Shown here: in pieces, positions 11,711-22,335 of the stretch | How positions within the stretch are numbered: position 1 is the stretch's first letter | How the letters are laid out: the number at the start of each line of letters is the position of its first letter | From: Agapanthus africanus | Lineage: Eukaryota; Streptophyta; Magnoliopsida; Asparagales; Amaryllidaceae | Assembly: GCA_030015575.1 (NCBI GenBank) | Contig: CM057344.1 | Location: 599,300,410-599,364,409 of the forward strand | Direction: 5' to 3' | Length of the DNA stretch: 64,000 bases | Notes under the pieces: generated by a model | Seen by the model: only the letters and a program-made list of their open reading frames with translations | Database searches by the model: none | Told to the model about the DNA's origin: nothing | Position numbers and translations under genes: made by a program

Positions 11711-12400
11711 TTGGAAATTTAATATCTATTGATGGTCTAGAGAACTTAAATATCTGTTACTGGTATTTTGACCATTAACGATCACCAAGATCACTATTTT
11801 GAGGATCTGGGATTGGGTTATTTAAGAACTAAGTTCTTGATTTGAAGGAACTATGTTCCTATAGTATTATGGACTTCATATTCTCCATGCTCTTTTATAC
11901 ATGTTTTTCTGTTCATATTTTCAGAGAGGTTAAATCTCTGTTAATGGTATTTTGACCATTAACGATCACTAAGATCACTATTTTGAGGATCTTGGATCGG
12001 GTTCTTAAGGAACTAAGTTCTTGATTTGAAAAAACTAAGTTTCTGGAGTATTATGGACTCCATCTTCTTTTTTTCAACTTTGTTCTTCCATTAATTTTTA
12101 ATTCTCAAGAACAAGATCTTCCCGATGAGAATTAAATTCTCAACTTGTGAGAGACCTGTCTTGCGGATCTCAGATCCAGAGAAATAACTAAATTCTTTGA
12201 GAAAGGTTAAATCCTTAGATAGGTAAAGGAGATATTTGGATCTCTGCCTTTTTCTTTACCTAAGGTTTTGAGAGGGAGAAGATCTTTCTTCTTTATTGAG
12301 AATTAAATTCTCTGTTGTTTGTGGAACGTTTTGGAGCCTTCTGTATTTTTACAGAAGCTTATGGGGGGTCTCTTCTTTTTTAGATTTAATCTCTTTTCTC

Positions 12401-12410
12401 CTTTATATAG
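12401..12410 (-). promoter_or_regulatory. TATA box in LTR A
   Basis: The minus strand reads CTATATAAAG at the place corresponding to the TATA box of LTR B (42601-42611). Confidence 0.55.
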
Positions 12411-13434
12411 GAAAAGACAAAAATCTATTTTGTTGAGAAAATCTTTCATTGAGAGATCATGATTGATTTCATAATCAATCAAAATGATCTTAAAGATTAA
12501 CCGGTGAATTTTAGTCACCGTTAGATTTTTAATCCAAAGGCTCTCTGTTTAACAGAGAAGATTTCTTATTTGCTTTAATAAAATTAGGAAAACATTTTCC
12601 TAAAATAGAATTTTATTCTATCAGATGCATATATTATTTGTTTAACAAGATTAGAAAGATATTTTCTTAACATAGAATTTTATTCTATCATATGAATATC
12701 TTGTTAGTTTAACAAGATTAGGAAGATATTTTCTCAACATAGATTTTTATTCTATTTAACAGAGAAGATTTTTCTTATTTTAGAAAGATCAGGAAAATAT
12801 TTCCCACATAAAATTTAATTATATTAGATGATTTAATTGATGATTTTATCACCATTGGATTTTAAATCCAAGATTCTTTGTTAGAGAAAGATCTTTCCAT
12901 ATTAAAAAGATCAGGGAAAATATTTCCCAAATAGAATTTAATTTTATCAGATGGTTTAATTGATGATTTTATCACCATTGGATTTCAAATATAAAATTCT
13001 CTGTTAGAGAAAGATCTTTCCATATTAGAAAGATCAAGAAAAATATTTCCCAAATAGAATTTAATTCTATCACATAAAATTTAATTCTATCAAATGGGAG
13101 CATTTTAAATTGGAGTGCTCACGTGCTATCACGTGAGCACTGCCATATACATATATGGCAGCGGCTCTCACGTTCTTTGCATGTGAGCCCTGCCACAAGA
13201 ATGCGGCAAGTGAACTTACGTGTTTAACACGTGGATGCTATTATAAGATTTAATCCTATCTGAAACCGGTACTCATATACTTTGCATGTGAGTGCTCACA
13301 TATTTAACACATGAGCGCTGCTGTAGAATTTAATTCTAACTGCAGTAGGTACTCACGTGCTTTGCACGTGGGGCGCTGCCCTATATTTTTATAAAAGGAA
13401 CAGCAAATTTTGCCCAAAAATTTTGGCGGGAACA

Positions 13435-14079
13435 AACGCCCCCCACTACTTTGCCCACGCAGGTATATACGTGGGTTAAGTAGTGCAAGGTTATGCATCG
13501 CCATAGAATTAATAGCTCAGGAGACAGGTTTAGGTCTCTGTCGCCTAAGACTTTGTCTGTCTTCATGAGCCGTAATGGTCTTAAGAAGGTTTTTCTCCCT
13601 ATGAACTGTGAGGATCTCATAGGAGTATATTATCCCTAGAAATCGTGAGGATTCCTAAGTGTCCATCGCCTCCGTGAGTCATAAGGATCTCACTCGGGTA
13701 TTATTTTCCATATGAGTCGTGAGGACCCGTAAGTAGCTTTTTCATTTCATTGGCATGTGAATTTGACGAATGTGGCTCATGGATAGTATAGAAGAGTCAA
13801 TATTGAACCACTTGTGGGGAAGCGATGACTTAGAAAACAGGTTTAGATCTGTCGCCTAAGGCTTTTCAACATTATGAGCCGTGAGGGTCTCATAAAGAAA
13901 TTTCTCCTTACGAGTCGAGAGAATCTCATAGGTGTATTTTCTCCTTAGAAGTCGTGATGACTCTTAAGTGTGTTTTATCTTAAAAGTCATAAGGATCTCA
14001 CAAGAGTATTTTCCCCTTATGAGTCGACAGGACTTGTGAGTGGTTTCTTCTCCTCATTAGATGCAACTTTGAAGAATGT
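13435..14079 (-). repeat. 3' tail of element A: degenerate ~305-345 bp repeats
   Basis: After the LTR end come repeated blocks containing ACAGGTTTAG, CGCCTAAG and ATGAGYCGTGAGGRTCTCATA. Comparable words recur at 13524, 13837 and, beyond insertion C, at 41265. They are the reverse complement of the 345 bp repeats in the tail of element B (49.15-49.99 kb), which supports A being a minus-strand relative of B. The array is interrupted at 14079 by insertion C. Confidence 0.7.
14075..14079. other. Target-site duplication, left copy (AATGT)
   Basis: AATGT precedes the LTR end at 14080 and is repeated at 41198-41202 after the last LTR. The flanks join into an uninterrupted copy of the tail repeat when the insertion is removed. 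Confidence 0.85.
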
Positions 14080-15390
14080 TGTCACGACCTGAAAGTACGG
14101 AACGTGACCGACACTTAGATTACGAAGCGTCTAGAGGCGCAACGTAATCTAAGTAAGCCGAAGCCCAGAAATCTAAACCATGAAAGAAGAAGAAGTAAAA
14201 GAAAACATGAAGGAAACAAGTTTAAAAGCATCAGCAAATTTTTCCAAAAATTTCGGCAGAGTCTCCTCTGTAAAAACTGGCCCCAAATGGGTACAACAAA
14301 AATAATATACACAAACAATAAAAAGTATCCCCAAACGGGAGCTAGCTCTACGCAAAAAGGCGGAAACAACCACAACAATGCATAATAATATACAACGCCA
14401 AAGGGCGAGGTTCAAAACTCAAAAGAAAACAAAACCACCAGATATCATAATAATACAAGCGCGACTCTAAGGTCGAAACAAATAAATGGTCCAGTAATCT
14501 ATCAAATAATAAAAGTTTAGTTGATGGAGCTTTCTAGATACAAATAACATAATAAAAGTACAGTGGCGGTCCAGATACAAGTGAACCAACCTACCGTGCA
14601 AATCACCCGGAATGAAATGATGTGCCAGCAATCTGCCAAGGAACCCTGTACATCAACCTGTAATAAAATTTGGCACAACGGGGATGAGTTGCCAACTCGT
14701 GAGTAGAAGACATCTACGAAAAGAAATCGAATGCACGACGCTATCCTAGGTCATAATGATACACTACTAAGTCCCAATCATCTAGTAATGGCAGGGTAAT
14801 ACTACGTGTAAATGCAAATACTCCCTGCTCGTGTCAGTGCCTCATATAGTACTATATCATAAGAATGAGTATGCATGCACCATGAATGTAACATAACCAA
14901 TCCTGAAATCTAGATATATCTGTATAAGAAATCTTTAACTTTTATCATAGTAAAATGTGTATAGAAATCTGAAATAGCAACAATGAAATCCATGGAAATC
15001 CGTATCAAGCATCGACACAAAACATGTAAATCTCAAGCCTCAATACCTCATAATCTCAATGTCTCATAGTCTCAATATCTCGGGCTCCGTCAGTCCGGAT
15101 CGGCCCATATCATCAAATCTCACGACAACGGTCGGTATCCTCCGGATATCCGCCGCGCCAGACATCACCGGTAGGTAGTCCTCCCCTGCCAGGCTCATCG
15201 TCTACAACTCGATCTTCTTGCCCCGGGGTACCATACCGGGCCCACCATGTACCCGAGACGGTTCATCCACTCCTCGAATCGGATCTCGAAATCCAACAGA
15301 AAATATGAAATCTCATGGTGGACGACACATACATCACGAGAAAACCGCATCTTATGTTTTAAAAAGAGAGGAGGAGAGAGAGAGAAGTTT

Positions 15391-15397
15391 TTATATA
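15391..15397 (-). promoter_or_regulatory. Possible TATA box in LTR C
   Basis: The minus strand reads TATATAA followed by a CT-repeat tract (plus-strand GAGAGA, about 15365-15387), a TATA plus pyrimidine-patch layout. It lies about 3.3 kb into the LTR, far from the LTR start, so the call is weak. Confidence 0.3.
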
Positions 15398-15654
15398 TTC
15401 TTGCGGTTTTCCCCAAAATCCAAAAATCTCATAGAAAACCAAAATCCCAAAATCATGAGTAAGTATATGATAAGTGTCGGCATATGCCCATAATACTGCA
15501 TGATAACATGGAAATATGAATGCATGAAATGTCTAAGTAATCAATGCAATGTCTATACTAACACCAGAGAGCAATCACGATATTATATCAATCTAGCTGT
15601 TAGCTGATTGCATCAATAAACGATAATATGATATAAAGTGTACGTGACATAGCA

Positions 15655-15720
15655 ATTACCGATGATGATGTGTGTGAGCCGGCAAATAAGTGTGTGTGGA
15701 ATATGCGCATCATCGGTAAT
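15655..15720. other. 13 bp perfect stem-loop in LTR C
   Basis: ATTACCGATGATG (15655-15667) pairs perfectly with CATCATCGGTAAT (15708-15720) around a 40-base loop rich in TGTGTG. The same structure is in the other two LTRs near 22057-22122 (one arm base changed from C to T) and 38180-38246. Confidence 0.8.
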
Positions 15721-18674
15721 GGTGCTAGTGTCTTAACAGGCAGAGTTTTATACTGATATAGAAACATATGTATGAACATGCAACATTATGATTACAGTAT
15801 GAATGTAAAGACGGATGTGAATAACCACTCATCTGCGATATACAAGTACAACTACCACTATATGAATCGAACCTAAACCAGTGTCCATCTAACCTCTGAA
15901 GAAACTAAACCTAAGAAACTAGTCAAAAAGAAACAAGAGTCCACCTAAGGTCTGAATCCATATCTCTAATAGTCGGCGATCCAGCCTCAATAGCGTCACG
16001 TACGTAGTACGGCTTCCTCGAATCAAGAGTGCGGATCAATCATCATATCTATGCCTCGTACGGTAAAATCCATCGTACGACATCCCAATATCGGGGTACG
16101 GGTCAAGTATCTCCTAGGTGTCTCATCATTCGTATAATATCATCATCAACACATGTCATGATCAATGTGCTATACTGTAATCGCATACATCAATCATATA
16201 TCATTGCCATCATAAATATGCATCATTAATTTATCCTAAGAAATATCATGTCATATGTATCATATTGTGATTAAGTCACACTTATATCATATCATCATCA
16301 AGTTACACCTATATGATATTGTAATCAAGTCATACATATATCATATCGTGATCAGTCACAAGTTACAGTCCGGGTGCTATTTTAGAGTCCCATGTACCTC
16401 AATATCATCACCACCCATTATAATTTATGTATATCTATTCATTATCTCATTCTCTAATGATCCGCTAATACTTTAATACGACTGTATAGCCAAGAATCAC
16501 GGCATCAAGCCCAGTTATACTGTTTCATTCCCATGTATCATATCACATCAATGTATCCCATATACGTGTTGTATATATATATACCTATACCTAGTCCTAT
16601 ATATATATACACATACACGTATACACCACGTCGAGTTTCAGTATGTGCGTGTGTGTATCTACCTGAAACCTACGAATCTCTTCCAAGATATTCATCCTCT
16701 GGTATGGTCTTCCTAAATCAGTCTAGTCCAGCCTAGGGTCATTACTAGGGTCCTACTCATTAAGAATCTAGGGTCACATCTGTCTTCCTAATGTCAATAA
16801 TTACTATTCCTATTCTACGTTGTGGGGGTGCTAAATGCCATCCACCCGACTTCCCCCCGTAGATATACATCTACTCACCTGGTCCATGTCTGCCGAAGAT
16901 GGTGTCGCCATCCTCTTCTTCATCGCCCGCAGTCCACGTGAGGGGTACCTATACTCAAACATATATAGTATCATAAACTAAATCATGGACAAAAGTCAAA
17001 ACGACACACGGAACGCGCATAGGTTAAAACCTATGTCCCGTTCACGCAAAAGAACCAAATATCACTCGATATCGGCGTACAAACTCCGATTAATCGAGAT
17101 AAACATCAACAAACAACTCAAAGTTTTAAAACTCATTATTTATAATATTAAACATGATTTAATTCATCGAAACCCTAAAATCCATCAAATCGCCCGATTT
17201 CGTAAAACCCGAAAATGTCAATTTACCGTTTTTCTTCAAAACTTGACATTTAAATGAAACCAATGGTCATAAAACTCATTAAATAGCATAACTAGACTAT
17301 ACAACCCATCACTATATTTTTATTACACAAATTTGTATTAATACAAAATTCCTAGTTTGCAACTTTTATAAATTTTCAACATCTTATAAGCAAAATTCCA
17401 CAATTCCACAACAACTTGATTTTGCATGAATTAATGTATTAAACTACAATTATAATGATAATGATATAATGAAACCATAATTTATATTTTAAATCTCATT
17501 TATTTAAGAATTTCCAAAAACTAGTTAGCAAAAATAGCAATTTTTCTCACTATTTATCAATTATCAATAAAACTATTAACTAAACTAAGTTTTTCATTCC
17601 TTAAACATGTCAATATTCTCATTTAAACAACAATCTAATGTTACAAACATTAATTGGAATTTATCTCACCAATATATATAATATATAGAAATCTAGTTTG
17701 CAAAAATGGTTTAATTTAAACAATTTTGGATAACAATTTACAATCTATCATCCATACAAGAATTTCCACTTATAAAAATTTTAAACTAGTTATAATAACC
17801 CTAATTAATTAATAAAAAACATAACTTGATTTTACAACCCTAACTTGAATTTTTAAGACTTGGAAATAGAATTAATTCATTAAATCAATTTATACTAGAA
17901 TGAAACATTAAATAACAATATTTCAAAAGAACAAGATTTATACCTTCACACAAGAAATCCAAACATGAAAATAAGCCTCCAAAATGCATGCTTTCCATCT
18001 CCAAAATACATGTAAAAATGAGCAAAGAATAAAGGGTAGGAAATAATTAGGATTTTGTGGATTTAAAATTGAATTTTTGATGTTTTTTTGATGGATGTTT
18101 GAAACAAAATGAAGTGGGAAATGGGGGGGGGGGGGGCTGCCATGGTGATGGCCGGCCATAACAAGGGAGAGAGGGAGAAAGAGAAAAGAGTGAGGAGAAT
18201 TTTGTAGAAGCTTCATCCAAACATCACTTTACTTTAAGTCTTTTCATGCTTTATTCATTTTCTTTTTATTTCTTTTCTAAACAACTCAAGAAAAATCTAG
18301 AAACATGGTTAAATTTTGCAACTAAATTTTGCATGATAAACACTAAATTCTAATATGCAATAGTTCATTTTTACAAATTAAACCCCTTCAAATTTGAAAT
18401 TTACACTAATTTAGTGCATAAATAAAGCTTATGTTAATATTTAAAATAGTTAATTTAGGAAAAATATTTAATTAAACTAAAAATTTATAAGTGACTAAAT
18501 AAACACCATTTACTAATAATAACATAATTAAAATAGGTATTTTTAAATTTATAGTGAAAAATAATTACGGTTTTGTTTTACGAAAAATACGTTTTACTTT
18601 ACCGAAAATCATAAAATTCACTTAAACGATTTTATTTATTTAATTATTTATTTAATTATTTTTAAAACGTTACA

Positions 18675-18687
18675 ATCTTCCCCCCTT
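18675..18687 (-). other. Polypurine tract of element C, copy 1
   Basis: The minus strand reads AAAGGGGGGAAGA directly before the LTR start TGTAACG, the standard place for plus-strand priming. The second internal domain has the same tract at 34794-34806. Confidence 0.75.
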
Positions 18688-19151
18688 TAAGAAATTCGGT
18701 TCCCGAATTTAAATCAAAACCCCCTTCCAAATACTAAAGCATTTAGCAAAACACTCAAATCGTTGGGGCTCCGAAATCATCAATACATAACTAAAATCAA
18801 CTCCGTCAAGCATAACGCAATCATCGGAGTTATAGCGAGAATAAAATATCAAAACCCAATATGAAAACCATCATAATATACATCAATCTATAACTTATAT
18901 ATAGTGCGCATCATAGTAAAACCGTCCAAATATCTGGATAAAGAAATATGCAAAAACCCCTTTTGAAAATCGCCGTGTGATGCACGTGTCACGGCATAAG
19001 TAGCGGACGTTTATTTAAAAAAATAGCTATATATATATATATTTTTTATTTAACATACACGTCCCGCCTGGTTACTAAATCAAATAATAATGATTATGAA
19101 AACATACTGCTCAAACTGAAATCAATCCCAATCACATCATAAAGATATCAT

Positions 19152-19548
19152 GTGCGTCCGGTGCGCACTGAAATCGAAACCAAATACAGATACCACGAAT
19201 ACACACAAAAACAAAACTAAGTGCAACAGGTGTGTACCAAAAACATCTGTCAAGTGCAACGGGCGTGCACGACTCAATATCAGGTGCATCTAATCTGCAC
19301 AAAACCCCGATTTAGTGCATCTGGTGTGCACAAAATCGCATCAAGTGTGCCAAGTATGCGCAAGAATCCTAATCAGGTGCACATGGTGCACGAAAACATA
19401 CACCGAATATCAAAATCGAAATCACAGTACGAAAATGCATGGAAACTATGTCGAAGCATATGTCAAAATCATGTGTAACCCATATGCACGAAATCAAATC
19501 AAAATCTCAAAATGTATTAAAACCAATTCAAGTGCACTGGGTATGTAC
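19152..19548. repeat. Array of short hairpin units, internal domain copy 1
   Basis: Units of the form GTGCA-7 bases-TGCAC begin at 19221, 19254, 19284, 19315, 19345 and 19377, spaced 30-33 bases. Outliers start at 19152 (GTGCG...CGCAC) and 19532. The loop is seven bases in all but the 19377 unit, where it is five. Arms change together or through G-U-compatible steps. Confidence 0.75.
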
Positions 19549-20465
19549 TAAACAACATCAATACAACTGATATATGAAACACAAATAGAATGTAATGAAG
19601 GTACACATAAGAAATACCAATCGTAGAACAAAATCCTCAAAATACCAAAATCCAATAACAGAAATATGAAAATCAAATCATCAAATCACAATCGTAAACA
19701 CTATCGTCAATGTGCGCCTCTTTCCTCTGATGTCGATTGCTTCGAACTCGTCTCTTCGTAGCTGTGCTGACTGCGCTACCAACGGCAATACTCATATCTA
19801 GAGTCTTCCACGTAGTCGATCCCTTCACCTGATAATCGGACTACATTAAACTTTTCGATCGATCCATCAAAATCCCATAATTCCCCGAGAGCTCAACACT
19901 CAAGTACAGCTTAACAATATCCGGTACATACCCCAGCATCGATGGTCCAGCCGTAGAAGGGCAAACCCAAGCCTCACTAATGGCACCGCGGAACTGCCGT
20001 AAACCCTAAGGTTCAAGGGCGTTCTCGTGGTCATTATGACGAGTTAGGGTTTCATTCTTCTAGAGGGTCCATCGAAATACCTGCATGTTCTTCCGAATAC
20101 CTTAATCTTGAGAAAATGGTTTTCTGATAAACTTCGTCTGTACGGCATGTGAATATCCTTCGTCCGCACGCTAAGCAATGCTTCAATCCTCAAGAATAAC
20201 CAAATACCCTAATGGTTATCGCATTCGAGCCGCAGCTCTCTCTGCCCGTGCGCCCGTGGTAACAGAAACCACCCTCCGACATCGACGAAGATAGATCAAA
20301 GGAACGAATGAAATACGGTGCAAACAAATGTACATCCTAAGGCTCCTTAAGCAGAGTAGAGTATCGTAAGTATACCGCGGACCATACCCACGGTACGTTA
20401 CTCTACCTAAATCGCCTACTCCATCAACCAAGGGTCACCTAGACTTATACAAGGTTAAACCTAGC

Positions 20466-20477
20466 GCTCTGATACCA
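20466..20477 (-). other. Primer-binding site of element C, copy 1
   Basis: The minus strand reads TGGTATCAGAGC (initiator Met tRNA), four bases from the LTR that starts at 20482. Confidence 0.85.
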
Positions 20478-22330
20478 ACTTTGTCACGACCCGAAAGTAC
20501 GGAACGTGACCGACACTTAGATTACGAAGCGTCTAGAGGCGCAACGTAATCTAAGTAAGCCGAAGTCCAGAAATCTAAACCATGAAAGAAGAAGAAGTAA
20601 AAGAAAACATGAAGGAAACAAGTTTAAAAGCATCAGCAAATTTTTCCAAAAATTTCGGCAGAGTCTCCTCTGTAAAAACTGGCCCCAAATGTGTACAACA
20701 AAAATAATATACACAAACAATAAAAAGCATCCCCAAACGGGAGCTAGCTCTACGCAAAAAGGCGGAAACAACCACAACAATGCATAATAATATACAACGC
20801 CAAAGGGCGAGGTTCAAAACTCAAAAGAAAACAAAACCACCAGATATCATAATAATACAAGCGCGACTCTAAGGTCGAAACAAATAAATGGTCCAGTAAT
20901 CTATCAAATAATACAAGTTTAGTTGATGGAGCTTTCTAGATACAAATAACATAATAAAAGTACAGTGGCGGTCCAGATACAAGTGAACCAACCTACCGTG
21001 CAAATCACCCGGAATGAAATGATGTGCCAGCAATCTGCCAAGGAACCCTGTACATCAACCTGTAATAAAATTTGGCACAACGGGGGTGAGTCGCCAACTC
21101 GTGAGTAGAAGACATCTACGAAAAGAAATCGAATGCACGACGCTATCCTAGGTCATAATGATACACTACTAAGTCCCAATCATCTAGTAATGGCAGGGTA
21201 ATACTACGTGTAAATGCAAATACTCCATGCTCGTGTCAGTGCCTCATATAGTACTATATCATAAGAATGAGTATGCATGCACCATGAATGTAACATAACC
21301 AATCCTGAAATCTAGATATATCTGTATAAGAAATCTTTAACTTTTATCATAGTAAAATGTGTATAGAAATCTGAAATAGCAACAATGAAATCCATGGAAA
21401 TCCGTATCAAGCATCGACACAAAACATGTAAATCTCAAGCCTCAATACCTCATAATCTCAATGTCTCATAGTCTCAATATCTCGAGCTCCGTCAGTCCGG
21501 ATCGGCCCATATCATTAAATCTCACGACAACGGTCGGTATCCTCCGGATATCCGCCGCGCCAGACATCACCGGTAGGTAGTCCTCCCCTGCCAGGCTCAT
21601 CGTCTACAACTCGATCTTCTTGCCCCGGGGTACCATACCGGGCCCACCATGTACCCGAGACGGTTCATCCACTCCTCGAATCGGGTCTCGAAATCCAACT
21701 GAAAACATGAAATCTCATGGTGGACGACACATACATCACGAGAAAACCGCATCTTATGTTTTAAAAAGAGAGGAGGAGAGAGAGAGAAGTTTTTATATAT
21801 TCTTGCGGTTTTCCCCAAAATCCAGAAATCTCATAGAAAACCAAAATCCCAAAATCATGAGTAAGTATATGATAAGTGTCGGCATATGCCCATAATACTG
21901 CATGATAACAAGGAAATATGAATGCATGAAATGTCTAAGTAATCAATGCAATGTCTATACTAACACCAGAGAGCAATCACGATATTATATCAATCTAGCT
22001 GTTAGCTGATTGCATCAATAAACGATAATATGATCTAAAGTGTACGTGACATAGCAATTACCGATGATGATGTGTGTGAGCCGGCAAATAAGTGTGTGTG
22101 GAATATGCGTATCATCGGTAATGGTGCTAGTGTCTTAACAGGAAGAGTTTTATACTGATATAGAAACATATGTATGAACATGCAACATTATGATTACAGT
22201 ATGAATGTAAAGACGGATGTGAATAACCACTCATCTGCGATATACAAGTACAACTACCACTATATGAATCGAACAGTGTCCATCTAACCTCCGAAGAAAC
22301 TAAACCTAAGAAACTAGTCAAAAAGAAACA

Positions 22331-22335
22331 AGAGT
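22331..22335. other. Target-site duplication of element D, left copy (AGAGT)
   Basis: AGAGT precedes the LTR at 22336 and is repeated at 32057-32061 after the right LTR. Confidence 0.9.

Larger units (their letters stand above)
9993..13434 (-). mobile_element. LTR of element A (3' LTR, 3442 bp)
   Basis: Plus-strand ends are TGTTTACC at 9993 and GGCGGGAACA at 13434; on the minus strand it starts TGTTCCCGCC. It is the inverted counterpart of LTR B at 41557-45048: the ends, the TATA region, the CACGTG boxes and the 3'-end segment rich in CGTC/CCGG all correspond. Just inside the element (13435-13450) the minus strand is purine-rich (GTAGTGGGGGGCGTT), like a polypurine tract, which marks this as the 3' LTR of a minus-strand copy. 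No gag of this copy is present. Confidence 0.7.
14080..18674 (-). mobile_element. Element C LTR copy 1 (4595 bp)
   Basis: Plus-strand ends are TGTCACGACC at 14080 and CGTTACA at 18674 (minus: TGTAACG...CGTGACA). Contents include a stem-loop at 15655-15720, a CT-rich/TATATAA promoter-like spot at 15360-15397 (minus) and a G14 tract at 18123-18136. The AT-rich right third (17.2-18.6 kb) is the start of the LTR in the transcription direction. Short open frames in it recur unchanged in all three LTRs only because the LTRs are copies. Confidence 0.88.
18675..20481 (-). mobile_element. Element C internal domain, copy 1 (non-coding)
   Basis: On the minus strand it begins with a leader after the primer site at 20477-20466 and ends with the purine tract AAAGGGGGGAAGA next to the LTR (plus 18675-18687). 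No frame encodes recognisable Gag or Pol. It holds the GTGCA...TGCAC hairpin array at 19221-19391. The leader (about 20340-20465) resembles those of D and E. Confidence 0.8.

Noticed and set aside
16985..17257. 90-residue frame repeated identically at 33106 and 39511
   Set aside because: Its conservation is only that of the three LTRs of C. It runs against the element's transcription direction, is Lys/Ile-rich and has no domain.
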